Below, one piece after another: positions 34,396 through 44,084 of a stretch of DNA of 64,000 nt (the stretch's first letter is position 1; each line of letters starts with the position of its first letter). The stretch spans positions 22,113 to 86,112 of the forward strand of contig JAJRCF010000009.1 in the NCBI GenBank assembly GCA_028679075.1, in the 5' to 3' direction. Made by a program: the position numbers and the translations under genes. A model generated the notes under the pieces. That model did no database searches. It worked only from the letters and a program-made list of their open reading frames with translations, and was not told the DNA's origin. Source of the DNA: Methanoregula sp. (GTDB taxonomy: Archaea; Halobacteriota; Methanomicrobia; Methanomicrobiales; Methanospirillaceae).

Positions 34396-34602
34396 ATGCC
34401 CTCCCAGGAATGTGCAACCAAGAGAATTCCGGTATGCCCGAGTACATGGGAAGCCGTCCACGGATTACGCAGGCCCGGCCAGACATTTGATGACGTGATC
34501 AGACAGCTGGTACGCGAAGAGAACCGGCGCCGGTTGTACGATGAGACCCATAGGATCATGGAAGAAGATGATTTCGTCCCGCTTTCGGAGATTAAAGCGT
34601 GA
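34396..34602 (+). CDS. antitoxin of a RelE-type pair
   Basis: 68 aa. The sequence TFDDVIRQLVREENRRRLYDET is typical of short archaeal antitoxins next to RelE/ParE toxins: a Thr-Phe/Tyr-Asp-Asp-Val-Ile helix then charged tail. The N-terminus (KRIPVCPSTWEAVHGL) would bind DNA. It overlaps the toxin start by four bases. Function is assigned mainly from context. Confidence 0.75.
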   Translation: MPSQECATKRIPVCPSTWEAVHGLRRPGQTFDDVIRQLVREENRRRLYDETHRIMEEDDFVPLSEIKA

Positions 34603-34892
34603 ATTATGAAATTGTTGTCCAACGAAAATCCGCGGATTTCCTCAACGGACTTGATGATAAAAGCAGACGGATCGTCCGGTCACGGCTCGCCACACTAAAA
34701 GACGATCCCTTTCCCGGCAAAGGCGGGGACAAGGAATTAATCAAATCGCCAAAAGGAAGACCTGACGATAAGGTGTACCGCCTCCATGTCAGCCGCAGTT
34801 TCACGGCATTCTACCAGATTAAAGAAAAAACAGTATATATCACTGAAGTCCTGACGATCGAACAAGCTCATAAAAAGTACGGTATCCTCTAA
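34599..34892 (+). CDS. relE: RelE/ParE-family toxin
   Basis: 97 aa from GTG 34599, overlapping the antitoxin stop. RelE fold signs: NYEIVVQRKSADFLNGL at the start, the Lys-rich turn and the strand YRLHVSRSFTAFYQI, then VYITEVLTIEQAHKKYG. RelE toxins cut mRNA on the ribosome; ParE members poison gyrase. The basic pattern favours RelE but cannot settle it. Confidence 0.85.
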   Translation: MNYEIVVQRKSADFLNGLDDKSRRIVRSRLATLKDDPFPGKGGDKELIKSPKGRPDDKVYRLHVSRSFTAFYQIKEKTVYITEVLTIEQAHKKYGIL

Positions 34893-34946
34893 CCGGCAAT
34901 CTTTTTTTTGAATCTCCTTATATTCCTGTACATCCCATTTCTACCC

Positions 34947-36287
34947 ATGGCAGTCCACCCCATCGAGGAGCGCTACGGCACGAAGGAGATGCGTGCTGTC
35001 TGGAGCGAGAAGAACCGGTTCTCGTGTATTGTCAGCGCCGAAGTTGCGCTGGCAAAAGCCGAGGCCCACCACGGCATGATCCCAGCTGCTGCGGCAGTCG
35101 AGATCAGTGACAAGGCCCACAATGCCTCGCTCGAACGGGCGAAGGCGATCGAGCTCGAGATCAGCCACGACATGATGGCGATCGTGAAAGCGATCTCGGA
35201 GGTCTGCGGGGAGTCGGGCCGGTGGGTGCACTACGGTGCGACCAGCAATGATATTCTCGATACTGCGACCGGGCTCCAGCTCGGCCAGTCTCTTGATTTG
35301 ATCGATACAAAACTGAGAAAACTTCTCGCGGTCCTCCTGAAGCGTTCGGAGGAAACCAAGGCGCTCGTCTGCATCGGGCGGACGCACGGGCAGCAGGGCG
35401 TCCCGACCACGTACGGCCTCCGGTTCGCGATCTGGGCAAGCGAGGTTGCAAGGCACATCGAGCGCCTCGAACAGATGCGGCCCCGGGCTGTTGTCGGCCA
35501 GATGACCGGCGCCGTGGGGACGCAGGCCGCGCTCGGGCCAAAGGGGATGGAAGTGCAGGCCACGATGATGGAATACCTCGGGGTTGGTTCAGTGGACGTA
35601 TCCAACCAGGTGATTGCCCGCGACCGGTACGCGGAATACTTCATGTTCTGCGCGAATGTCGCCACAACGCTCGACAAGATCGGCGTTGAAATCCGCTCGC
35701 TCCAGCGGACCGAGATCGGCGAGGTCGAGGAAGCGTTCGGGGCAAAACAGGTGGGTTCCTCCACGATGCCACACAAGCGCAACCCGATCAAGAGCGAGCA
35801 GGTCTGCGGTCTTGCCCGCATCATCCGCTCATCAGTTGAACCGGCACTCCAGAATAACACGCTCTGGGACGAGCGGGACCTGACCAACTCCTCCTGCGAA
35901 CGGGTACTCTTCCCCGAGGCATCGATCCTCACCGACCACTGCCTCCGGCTCATGGCCGGCGTGCTCGAGGGACTCGTCATCAACCGCGCCGCGATCCGGC
36001 GGAACCTGGAGTTCCTTCACGGGATCAATATGGCCGAATCGATCATGATCGAACTGACGAGGAAAGGCATGAACCGCCAGGACTCCCACGAACGGATCCG
36101 GATGGCGAGCATGCAGGCCCTGGCCGAGGGCCGGCCGCTTGCCGAGATCCTTGCAAAAGACCCGGAAGTTGTCCGGTACTGTTCCAAAACGGACATCGCT
36201 ACCCTTCTCTCCCCGGATGCGTACATCGGGACCTCCGTTAAGCAGGTAGAACGGCTTATCGAAAAGCTCTCGCCGCTCACGGTCTGA
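34947..36287 (+). CDS. purB: adenylosuccinate lyase
   Basis: 446 aa from ATG 34947. Fumarase-superfamily signature SSTMPHKRNPIKSE, with HYGATSNDILDTA and GRTHGQQGVPTTYG regions that build the active site. It splits SAICAR and adenylosuccinate in purine synthesis. A TATA element (CCTTATATTCC, 34916-34926) lies about 25 bases before the ATG, so the message is probably leaderless; the upstream in-frame ATG at 34908 precedes the promoter and is wrong. Confidence 0.97.
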   Translation: MAVHPIEERYGTKEMRAVWSEKNRFSCIVSAEVALAKAEAHHGMIPAAAAVEISDKAHNASLERAKAIELEISHDMMAIVKAISEVCGESGRWVHYGATSNDILDTATGLQLGQSLDLIDTKLRKLLAVLLKRSEETKALVCIGRTHGQQGVPTTYGLRFAIWASEVARHIERLEQMRPRAVVGQMTGAVGTQAALGPKGMEVQATMMEYLGVGSVDVSNQVIARDRYAEYFMFCANVATTLDKIGVEIRSLQRTEIGEVEEAFGAKQVGSSTMPHKRNPIKSEQVCGLARIIRSSVEPALQNNTLWDERDLTNSSCERVLFPEASILTDHCLRLMAGVLEGLVINRAAIRRNLEFLHGINMAESIMIELTRKGMNRQDSHERIRMASMQALAEGRPLAEILAKDPEVVRYCSKTDIATLLSPDAYIGTSVKQVERLIEKLSPLTV

Positions 36288-36396
36288 ACGTAGAGCGGAT
36301 ATTTTTTCCGTTTCACGACCTATTGACAATCCCTGTCACTTTCACGCCCTGAAGATACAATATTTATTAACTCTCCCGGATAATACGACAATACTC

Positions 36397-38196
36397 ATGG
36401 ATCGGTCTATCACAGTCTCGGGCCATACGATAACCCATACCGATATAGTCCGCGCCTGTGTCATTGTCTCACTCACGTTCTCCTGCATCTTCATCACCTC
36501 GATATCCCTTGCCCGGCATGTCGAGACGATCTATGCCCAGCTCTTCTACTTCCCGATCCTGTATGCCACTTATTTTTACCCGAAGCGCGGCCTCATCCTT
36601 GCCGGTTTTTGTGCCGTCGTGTACGAGGTGCTGGCCTATGTCTATGTGTTCCCGGACACAGCCGGGATGATCTATACCACCGGGCAGGCCATCCTCTTTA
36701 TCTGTATCGCGGCGGTTGTGGCGTATTTTACCGAGAAGATCAACACCAGCGAGACCCGGTACCGCGGTATCTTTGAGACCTCCCTCTTAGGCATCGTCAT
36801 CTTCGACCAGAACACGTTTGCCATACGCATGTCCAATTCTCATTTTTCCGAAATGATTGGATATCCACCGGAAGAACTGGGATCGATGACCTTTGCCCAG
36901 CTCTTCGGTGGCCGGGATGAGCAGCGCCGGTTTTTCGAATATCTTGGCTCCAGCGAGGATGTGGTCAACTTCGAGACCACGTTCCTCTCAAAGGGTGGCG
37001 AACCGGTCTGGGTGAACCTCTCCTGGAGCCGGATTGACGGGAACCTGGTCAGCTGTTCGGTCATCGATATCCACCAGCGGAAACTCGCTGAGCAGGCGGC
37101 AGAGGAGAACTTCCTGCAGTACAAACAGGTGACGGAGCATGCCCCTACCAGTATCGTCATCCTGAAAGGCACGGGTATCGTGTATGCGAACCCGACGTTC
37201 CGGGCCTTCACCGGGTATGAAGAGGATGAACTGGCGGGAAAAGATATCCTCATGTTTATCCATCCCGATGATCGTGACCGGTTCCCTGTTATTCCCGATG
37301 CACCCGATACCAGCCAGCCCCTTCCTGCGATGACCGAGGTACGGTTCTGTGCAAAATCCGGTGATACGCGGCGGGGCACCCTGTTCTTCACCTGGATTTC
37401 CCAGAAAGGCAGCCCGGCAGTGCTCATCAACCTTGTCGACATCACCGAGTACGAGCAGCTCAAAAAGACGATCCAGCAGGACAATATACGGCACCAGGGC
37501 ATCATCAGCACGGTGGCGAAGGAACTCCATTCGCCCCTCCAGCCCATCATGGGGTACCTCAATATGCTCACGCAGAACCCGGAGACGTACGGCGTGACCG
37601 AGGAGACCCGGGTGATCCTCGATCGGGTCACAAAGAGCGTGGACCGCGAACGTCAGGTCATCAGCCAGATGCTGGAGCTCTCGGACCTTGACTCGGAAAA
37701 GAACCTGCTGGAATATTCTACGTTCAGCGTCCCGTCCCTGATTAAAACCATCGTGGAGACCGGTGGGTATGCGTCAAAAGCGGAGCTGATGATCGATGTA
37801 CCTCCGGACCTGGATATTGAGGGAGATAAGGAAAAGATCTCGATCGTGATCGACTCCATGCTCTCGAATGCGGTGAACTACTCAAAACCACCCCGGAAGA
37901 TCCGTGTCTCGTATGCCTCTTCACCGAATGATGCCATGCACCGCCTTGCCATACAGGACAACGGGATCGGCATCACCAACACCCAGCTCGACGAGATCTT
38001 TGAGCCGTTCCAGCGTCCCGATGCAGCGAATGGCAGCCGGAAATACGACCGGGCCGGCCTGTCACTCCCGGTTGCAAAGAAATACGTGCAGATGCACGGG
38101 GGTTTCATCAGTGTCGACTCTGTCGTGAATATCGGCAGCACATTCACGATCCATATCCCGAAACACCGGCAGGCAGGCGTGACCAATGACGCATAA
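36397..38196 (+). CDS. PAS sensor kinase-like protein lacking the phospho-acceptor His
   Basis: 599 aa. Four membrane helices (about 18-112) with the LFYFPILYATYFYPKRG motif shared with the tandem sensors at 26-28 kb, two PAS domains (about 118-235 and 240-352), then a HisKA-like segment and an ATPase-like domain. In the H-box the pattern STVAKELHSPLQPIMGY has Lys375 where SHELRTPL-type kinases have the His. The N-box LSNAVNYS and G1 QDNGIGI are present, but G2 reads DRAGLSL instead of GTGLGL. It may be a degenerate kinase or signal modulator. It overlaps the next response-regulator gene by 11 bases, so the two should work together. Confidence 0.9.
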   Translation: MDRSITVSGHTITHTDIVRACVIVSLTFSCIFITSISLARHVETIYAQLFYFPILYATYFYPKRGLILAGFCAVVYEVLAYVYVFPDTAGMIYTTGQAILFICIAAVVAYFTEKINTSETRYRGIFETSLLGIVIFDQNTFAIRMSNSHFSEMIGYPPEELGSMTFAQLFGGRDEQRRFFEYLGSSEDVVNFETTFLSKGGEPVWVNLSWSRIDGNLVSCSVIDIHQRKLAEQAAEENFLQYKQVTEHAPTSIVILKGTGIVYANPTFRAFTGYEEDELAGKDILMFIHPDDRDRFPVIPDAPDTSQPLPAMTEVRFCAKSGDTRRGTLFFTWISQKGSPAVLINLVDITEYEQLKKTIQQDNIRHQGIISTVAKELHSPLQPIMGYLNMLTQNPETYGVTEETRVILDRVTKSVDRERQVISQMLELSDLDSEKNLLEYSTFSVPSLIKTIVETGGYASKAELMIDVPPDLDIEGDKEKISIVIDSMLSNAVNYSKPPRKIRVSYASSPNDAMHRLAIQDNGIGITNTQLDEIFEPFQRPDAANGSRKYDRAGLSLPVAKKYVQMHGGFISVDSVVNIGSTFTIHIPKHRQAGVTNDA

Positions 38197-38557
38197 GATC
38201 ATGGTCGTCGAGGATGACGGTCCGATTCTTGAGATGATGGACCTGTTGATCCGGAAGCTCGGGTATACTCCTGTCTTAGTGGAGGACGGGCTTCGCGCAC
38301 TTGAGATCATCCGCAGGGACCCGCCGGCACTGATCCTCCTTGACATCATGATGGTCCCGATTGACGGGTGGAAATTCCTGGAAACCCTCCGGGGGGAGGA
38401 GGGCACGCGGGACATCCCGGTGATCATTTTCAGTGCCGCCCCCGAAGTGGGGGAGCGGATGGCGCAGATCCATGATCCGCGGCTTGGTGTTCTCCATAAA
38501 CCCGTCTCTCTCGATGACCTGAAAGAGGGAATCCTGAAATATCTCCCGCCGGCGTGA
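38186..38557 (+). CDS. single-domain response regulator (CheY-like)
   Basis: 123 aa receiver domain only. Acidic pocket VVEDDG (Asp10/11), phospho-acceptor Asp53 in LILLDIMM, Ser/Thr switch in IIFSAAP, and Lys105 in LHKPVS. It overlaps the preceding kinase-like gene. Without an output domain it would act by protein contact, as a relay or on a target such as the archaellum or another regulator. Confidence 0.92.
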   Translation: MTHKIMVVEDDGPILEMMDLLIRKLGYTPVLVEDGLRALEIIRRDPPALILLDIMMVPIDGWKFLETLRGEEGTRDIPVIIFSAAPEVGERMAQIHDPRLGVLHKPVSLDDLKEGILKYLPPA

Positions 38558-39086
38558 CCACTTCGTGAGTCCGGGTGCAATTCCTCAAGGAATATTCTTC
38601 AGGAAATATTGGAGTGCGGGTCTGCCAATGGGTAGATTAAATCGCAATGATTTAATAATTTAAAACTATTTTTACAGTATATCGGATATTCAGGAAAGTG
38701 AAATTCCGCCCGTTCCAATGGTACGTCTCTCCGGAGATTAGATTGCATTAATCTTCCGGATGATCCAAACCAATTCCCCCGTTAAAAATTCCATCCCATC
38801 ATGAACACAGAACTGCCGGTCATCTCCCCAAGGAAACCTGTCTGGTGGTTGACTGGCGAGATGGGATATGAGCCTGCGGGAATATCTTTTTTTAAAGGCC
38901 TGGTGCCGGATTCACAGAGTAATGCAAAATTCCCTAGACTCCCTGGGGTTAACCGGAGATTTCCGGTAAGATTGGATCACATAATCCCTGCGATACTTCT
39001 TTTCAGCCGGCAATTCCTGGTCCGGGATGCCCGTTGTCTAACCTCCCGCGCATGCTGTCATGTTTCTGACCCGATGGAGCTTCCCG
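38558..39086. other. intergenic region between the two response regulators
   Basis: About 530 bases. AT-rich to the left of 38800 (possible terminator and promoter DNA), with an AGGAATATTC/GGAAATATTGG repeat near 38590-38612. A 104-codon frame from 38801 overlaps the next gene out of frame and has no recognisable product. I see no RNA gene. Confidence 0.4.
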
Positions 39087-40436
39087 ATGAACTATGCGAC
39101 CGTACTTATAGTTGAAGATGAGGCTGTCATCAACCTGGACATTGTGAAGACTCTCAGGTCAATGGACTATCAGCCACTCTGTACGGCCTGTAACGGTGAT
39201 GAAGCAGTGGCAAAAGCACGCGAGTTTTTACCGGATGTCGTTTTGATGGACATCGGAATTCCCGGTACTGTTGACGGAGTGGGGGCGGCTAAGATCATAA
39301 GGGACGAACTGGACATCCCGGTAATCTTTGTCACCGCATATGGCGATGATGCGGTTGTCGAAAGAGCCAAAACTGTTGACCCGTACGGATATGTGCTCAA
39401 GCCGATCAGGGAACGTGAACTAAAAATTGCTATAGACCTTGCCCTGTCCCGGAAATCCGGAGAAATGCAGGGACGGCTGGAAGGAATGCCGGCACTTCCG
39501 GCAGGCAGTGGCGATAAACCGGATGATGCCAACGGGGGATACACCAGTCTTTCGGATATCAGGGCACTGTCCCACCGGGGTTTTTTTGCGGATATTGTCC
39601 TCCTCCTCTATAGCAATACTGAAGTAAAAGACCAGGTCTTCACATCTTTTATCGAAAGAAGCCTGAATGCACGGGGGGATGTGCTCTTTGCCTATTCTCT
39701 CTCCCGGGCACACAGGAGTTTTCTTCACGAGATCCAGATAGGAAAGATCAGGATTTGCCGGTTGAAGAGCGGGGACCTGTCCTCCCTTAAGGAAACCCTT
39801 TCAGGTAGTTGTATGCCGGATAGTTCCGATCCCGTCCCCCAGAGAATTGTCATAGATTTTTCCAAACGGTTTGATCCCGGGGATATCGAAGCGATCGTTG
39901 ATCAGGTTATGGCGATCCGACACTCCGGAGTGCCCGTGTCTGGTATCATTGCACTGGCTATCGGGACCTGCGATGAATCCCTGGTATATGCGCTGTCACA
40001 AAAAATACCCAATATGGTAGTGGCAACCAGTCGTGGCACACTCATCTCCAGTGCCGATCAATCATTTCCTCTTGAATCTCTCTCGTTTCTTCCCCAGTCC
40101 GTTGTTGATGAGACTGTAAAGAAGGTGCTGGAACCGGTCGTGCTCTCGTTTCTTGAAAAACCGATATCCGGGCACGACATCCTGCTGGAGATCAGGGGGC
40201 GTTACAACATAGCGGTTCCTAAGGCAAGGATCTACACGCAGTTGTATGCCCTCCAGGAGAAAGGGTATCTTTCCGTGAAAACGGTCGGGAAGTCTAAAGT
40301 GTATGTTCCGACCGAGTCCGGAAAAATATATATCCGGCAAAAACTGGATGAATTCAGATCCACGTTCCACCATATTCTCGCGGAGATGGCTGAAAAAAAT
40401 ACCGGGAATAACAGCACGTGGGAAAAAAGAGAATAA
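39087..40436 (+). CDS. response regulator with unusual sensory middle and PadR-type winged helix
   Basis: 449 aa from ATG 39087 (MNYATVLIVEDE). Residues 1-125 are a receiver with Asp55 (VLMDIGIPG) and Lys105. Residues about 165-335 form an alpha/beta domain (ADIVLLLYSNTEVKDQVFTSF, later VSGIIALAIGTCDE) that recalls MEDS/RecA-like sensory folds of methanogens; this is a weak assignment. Residues about 345-435 are a PadR-like winged helix: LEKPISGHDILLEI, then KARIYTQLYALQEKGYLSV. The layout suggests a phosphorylation-controlled transcription factor. The ATG lies downstream of another in-frame start at 39060. Confidence 0.85.
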   Translation: MNYATVLIVEDEAVINLDIVKTLRSMDYQPLCTACNGDEAVAKAREFLPDVVLMDIGIPGTVDGVGAAKIIRDELDIPVIFVTAYGDDAVVERAKTVDPYGYVLKPIRERELKIAIDLALSRKSGEMQGRLEGMPALPAGSGDKPDDANGGYTSLSDIRALSHRGFFADIVLLLYSNTEVKDQVFTSFIERSLNARGDVLFAYSLSRAHRSFLHEIQIGKIRICRLKSGDLSSLKETLSGSCMPDSSDPVPQRIVIDFSKRFDPGDIEAIVDQVMAIRHSGVPVSGIIALAIGTCDESLVYALSQKIPNMVVATSRGTLISSADQSFPLESLSFLPQSVVDETVKKVLEPVVLSFLEKPISGHDILLEIRGRYNIAVPKARIYTQLYALQEKGYLSVKTVGKSKVYVPTESGKIYIRQKLDEFRSTFHHILAEMAEKNTGNNSTWEKRE

Positions 40437-40457
40437 ATGATTGGTCTCTCACTCACT

Positions 40458-42626
40458 TCATCGCTCTTTCTTCCTAGTGCGATTCCCGTTACCGGAACGA
40501 CGGTCGTACAGGATGATTGCGACGCCAATTGCCAGTAGCACGGCAAATATTCCGGCGAGAAGGACGATATTGTTCGCAATAAACCTCCCGAGGGTCCCCG
40601 CGGGAGTGTCATGAGCCGTCTGCGCAGGCTGTTGAGACCCGGTTGTTGGTGCAGGACCGGCCGGTGTCTTCAGGCTGACCAGGCCGAATGCGGACAATCC
40701 TTTCGGCGATGTCGTCAGGAAGGCGATATTGCCGTTATTATCGGCACCCGTATAACCGGTCGTGAGGATTTCAGAAGTCCCGTCATCGGAGAGATGCGCG
40801 ACTCCAATCGACGGGATCCCTCCATGGCTGGAAACCCATCCCGGTGAGACGGTCAGTGTGAGTGTTGCCGGCCCGGTTGTTGCAAGGTTGGTCTTGTCGA
40901 GAACAACACTATACGCGACATCTTCGACCTGCTGGTTATTGGCCAGTGCAGCCGACTGGAATGCGTTCAGCATATCCGGGTTCGCCGTGTCTGAAATGGT
41001 CGTTGTGATGGCTGCATTTTCAGGAATTCCGTCCAGAGCTGTATCGAGTGAGACGGAAACCGTGCCACTGCTGGTTTGTGCGGATACGGGATCAGTGCGT
41101 AGTCCAATGCTCTGGACCGTGCCGGAAATTACACCCTTCTCGATGACCGATGTATCGCGTGTTACTACGGAAAGGGTGAACCCCGGCTGGCTGATGGTGA
41201 TCACGTTGTTTACCAGGGTGATTGTTGCCCCGGACTGTCTTGCCAGCGCAGTATCGAGGTGGATCGTCTGCGTCCCCGTGGGATCGGTCGTTGCGGTTAA
41301 CCCTGCGACGGTGATGGGCTGGACAGTTGTAGCCTCGTCCTCCTGGAATGGTGCAAGGAACTCGGTTATCTGTTCCACGATCGGGGCTACTGCCTGCTGG
41401 ATCGTGGAGCGGGCACCCGATACTCCGGTGTAACTACTGCTTTCACTATGGCTGACCGTGTTGGTACTGGTACTGCCACTTCCCCCGCTGCTTCCACCGC
41501 CATTGCCCCCACCGCCACTGCTCGTGGAAGCAACGGCGGTCATGCCAAAGACGGAGAGGCCGTTGGGGGAGGTTGCCTGGAAATTATCTGTTGTGATGTC
41601 GCCAGAAACGTCGCTATCGATATAATGTGTAGTGAGGACTTCTTTTTTCCCGTCATCTCCAAACCGGATGATCTTGATGTTGTCCCTGCCACCGTTTTCT
41701 TCAACCCAGGCATGATCGACGCTCAGGTCCAGAGTTACGCCGGCGGCTCCCAGATTCGCGTTAAGTTCATCAGTGTTCGTGAATTCTACCGTATATGCAA
41801 CGGACTTGATATCGAGGCTGCTGCTTGTTGCAGCTAGCTGGAAGGCACTGGCAACGTCAGATGTTGCACCCTGGATGATATTCTGCTGGACTGGATCGCC
41901 GGAGACAAGTTTGGTCAGGGGAACCTCTATCCGGGCACTGACTGTCCCGATATTCCCTCCGAGGTCCGTTTTGACCGGAGTGCTCGTCATGACAATGCTC
42001 TGGATCCCATCAATACTGACGTTCTTCCCGTCATTAACAACTTTTGTGCCGGTATATTTCAGTGAGTCCCAACCGTTACTCGGGCTACTGATGGTAACCG
42101 TGTTTCCGGATACATCAGGTGCTGTGAATGTTGAGAGGCTGAGATTGACCTGCTGGGCGCCGCTTGTCGTTGTCGCAGCAGAGATTCCCGAGATGGTAAT
42201 TCCCGCGGTTTTAGTCTCGACGGTTGTCCCGGTAGTATGCGTTGTTGTGAATGTTTTATCTGAGCTTTCCGTGGATTGCGTCTCACTCATTTTCGATGTG
42301 ATCTTATAATGGTAGGTCGTGAATTCGGAGAGGCCATTAAGACCGACGAAATGAGAGAAAACACGAGAATCATTGGTGCTGGTTAAACTATGACTGGCGT
42401 CGATGCTATATCCGACTGTACCATCTGCGGCACCGTTGGTTCTCCAAGTGATGTTGGCAGAATTAGGGCCGATTCCGGTAGCTGAAACATTAATATTTTC
42501 AAGGGGGACTTGTCCGGAAATCACTACGTTTGCTGAGTTTCCCGCATCTGCGGGAGCCCACAGAAATCCTGACGTTAAACACAGAGAGAAGCAAATGATA
42601 ACCAGAATAAAAAAATTATTTTTCAT
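40458..42626 (-). CDS. large surface protein with FN3-like and PGF-type repeat modules
   Basis: 722 aa. Signal peptide (MKNNFFILVIICFSLCLTSG), an FN3-like domain (about 45-130; ANITWRTNGAADG and TTYHYKI), and two similar modules of about 230 residues. Each has a W-containing strand and a GLS-x-FG end (NGLSVFG near 365 and KGLSAFG near 660), as in PGF-pre-PGF-like domains. They are split by a Gly/Ser linker (about 375-395). The C-terminus is a membrane helix and RRSGNGNRTRKKER. Many N-x-S/T sites suit AglB. It is the last of four leftward surface genes; the start ATG follows the preceding stop directly. Function unknown. Confidence 0.88.
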   Translation of the reverse strand: MKNNFFILVIICFSLCLTSGFLWAPADAGNSANVVISGQVPLENINVSATGIGPNSANITWRTNGAADGTVGYSIDASHSLTSTNDSRVFSHFVGLNGLSEFTTYHYKITSKMSETQSTESSDKTFTTTHTTGTTVETKTAGITISGISAATTTSGAQQVNLSLSTFTAPDVSGNTVTISSPSNGWDSLKYTGTKVVNDGKNVSIDGIQSIVMTSTPVKTDLGGNIGTVSARIEVPLTKLVSGDPVQQNIIQGATSDVASAFQLAATSSSLDIKSVAYTVEFTNTDELNANLGAAGVTLDLSVDHAWVEENGGRDNIKIIRFGDDGKKEVLTTHYIDSDVSGDITTDNFQATSPNGLSVFGMTAVASTSSGGGGNGGGSSGGSGSTSTNTVSHSESSSYTGVSGARSTIQQAVAPIVEQITEFLAPFQEDEATTVQPITVAGLTATTDPTGTQTIHLDTALARQSGATITLVNNVITISQPGFTLSVVTRDTSVIEKGVISGTVQSIGLRTDPVSAQTSSGTVSVSLDTALDGIPENAAITTTISDTANPDMLNAFQSAALANNQQVEDVAYSVVLDKTNLATTGPATLTLTVSPGWVSSHGGIPSIGVAHLSDDGTSEILTTGYTGADNNGNIAFLTTSPKGLSAFGLVSLKTPAGPAPTTGSQQPAQTAHDTPAGTLGRFIANNIVLLAGIFAVLLAIGVAIILYDRRSGNGNRTRKKER

Positions 42627-44015
42627 TCATTTCCTTTTCCTGGCAGTACTCCCCATTGCAATCACTGCAATAATGACTGACGCGAGAACTATGGTTAATG
42701 GCATAGGGCTCTCTGTGGCTGTTGCTCCCGGTGCAGCCACTGCTGCTGTCCCACCGGTTGTTGATGATGAGACCATCACAGCCCAGACACTGAGGTGGTT
42801 GGTTGTTGTTGTCAGGGTCATGCCCTGTGAATCTACCTGGGTTGGCAGGATGACCCATGCGTTCTGGGCGGTATCAAAGTAAGCGAGTTTCAGTTGGGAA
42901 GCGTCTCCGCCCGCGACTGCAAGATCATCTGCTGAATACGGAACCTTGACGGTGGCATCTTTGCTGAGCAACCCGGTAAGCCCCGTGATCTCAAAATAGG
43001 TTGTCCCGAGTTTTGCATTTGTTGGAGCAGCCGGAAGTTTGTCTTTTGAGTACGATTTCAGAGTCACCACAGCATCACCCACAATAGAACCCTGGGGGAA
43101 TGAGACTGAGTACCGGCCATCCGGGGTTGCCAAGGTTCCGGCACTTCCTGGTGTTATTGTGATGCTGGACTCAGTTACTGGGGGAATGTAAGCTGTCTTT
43201 ACGTCGAATGTCGCAGACTTCTCATCGAGGAGCTGGCCGTTTTCAAGGAGTACTTTTGAATTTACTGTATAAGTCCCTGCAGGTAGATCTTTTACCTCCG
43301 GTTTGGTAACGAACTGAACAGTGCTTTCCGGAATTATTGCGTCGATAGATGGGGATGTAGTCATATTTGCTACAACATTGCCGTTGGAGTCAGTAAGTAT
43401 GACTGCATTCGTAGTGTGATAATAATGATAATTACCGGTATTTTTTAAGCTGGTTGTGACGACAATCGGTTGCCCGACATTAACCTCACCAATGTCCAGC
43501 CCTGTGATACTACCAGTCTCAGTCTGACTTGTTCCCGAGACGGTGATAAATACCGGTACCTGAACTGCCGTAGTAAATGATTTTCCAACTCCCGGAATGG
43601 CGGATACATAAATGATGGCATATCTTCCACCCGGCCCAATATTCTGAGGGAGTTTAATGGTAGCTTTAATAGTTTTTGTTGTTCCAGGTTCGAGATGGAT
43701 AGTGGTATTATCGAGAGTGATAAACGTCCTTGCAGAATAGGCACTTTTATCGTCTGCCAGTTCAAGGCTTGTGTAGCCTTTGTTTAATGCCTGGCCAAAC
43801 CCCTTTACCTCTACGATCACATCGGTTGGATCTTCATTTGCTTTAATGCCCACAGTAATCTTATGTTCATCTGAGCTACCAGGAGCAATACTGCCCATAT
43901 ATTTCGCTCCGGATACACTGATTGCAGACACCGTCACTGTGCCCACCAGCACCAGAAACACGAATACTAAAATCACTATTTTTATTGACATGGATTGTCG
44001 AAAACGATCAATCAT
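42627..44015 (-). CDS. surface protein, DUF916-like N-domain and C-terminal anchor
   Basis: 462 aa from ATG 44015, six bases after GGAGTG. Signal helix about residues 9-31, then an Ig-like domain resembling DUF916/NEW3-type modules: SIAPGSSDEHKITVGI, DVIVEVKGFG and LEPGTTKTIKATIKLP-type strands. A second beta domain carries LKNTGNYHYYHT. A third part near 380-430 ends NHLSVWAVM, like the PGF-pre-PGF tail, and a C-terminal helix plus RKRK anchors it. It sits between two small WxL-like secreted proteins and the 722-aa protein, a layout resembling Firmicute WxL clusters (inference). Confidence 0.82.
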   Translation of the reverse strand: MIDRFRQSMSIKIVILVFVFLVLVGTVTVSAISVSGAKYMGSIAPGSSDEHKITVGIKANEDPTDVIVEVKGFGQALNKGYTSLELADDKSAYSARTFITLDNTTIHLEPGTTKTIKATIKLPQNIGPGGRYAIIYVSAIPGVGKSFTTAVQVPVFITVSGTSQTETGSITGLDIGEVNVGQPIVVTTSLKNTGNYHYYHTTNAVILTDSNGNVVANMTTSPSIDAIIPESTVQFVTKPEVKDLPAGTYTVNSKVLLENGQLLDEKSATFDVKTAYIPPVTESSITITPGSAGTLATPDGRYSVSFPQGSIVGDAVVTLKSYSKDKLPAAPTNAKLGTTYFEITGLTGLLSKDATVKVPYSADDLAVAGGDASQLKLAYFDTAQNAWVILPTQVDSQGMTLTTTTNHLSVWAVMVSSSTTGGTAAVAAPGATATESPMPLTIVLASVIIAVIAMGSTARKRK

Positions 44016-44084
44016 ATAAATCACTCCAATGAAAAGATTGAGGATAGATAATAAAAGGTTTTGTATCAGGTTGCTGCCTGATAA

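Noticed and set aside
38801..39115. 104-codon frame overlapping the PadR-type regulator start
   Set aside because: The regulator frame has the clear receiver motif from 39087; this frame overlaps it and has no recognisable product.
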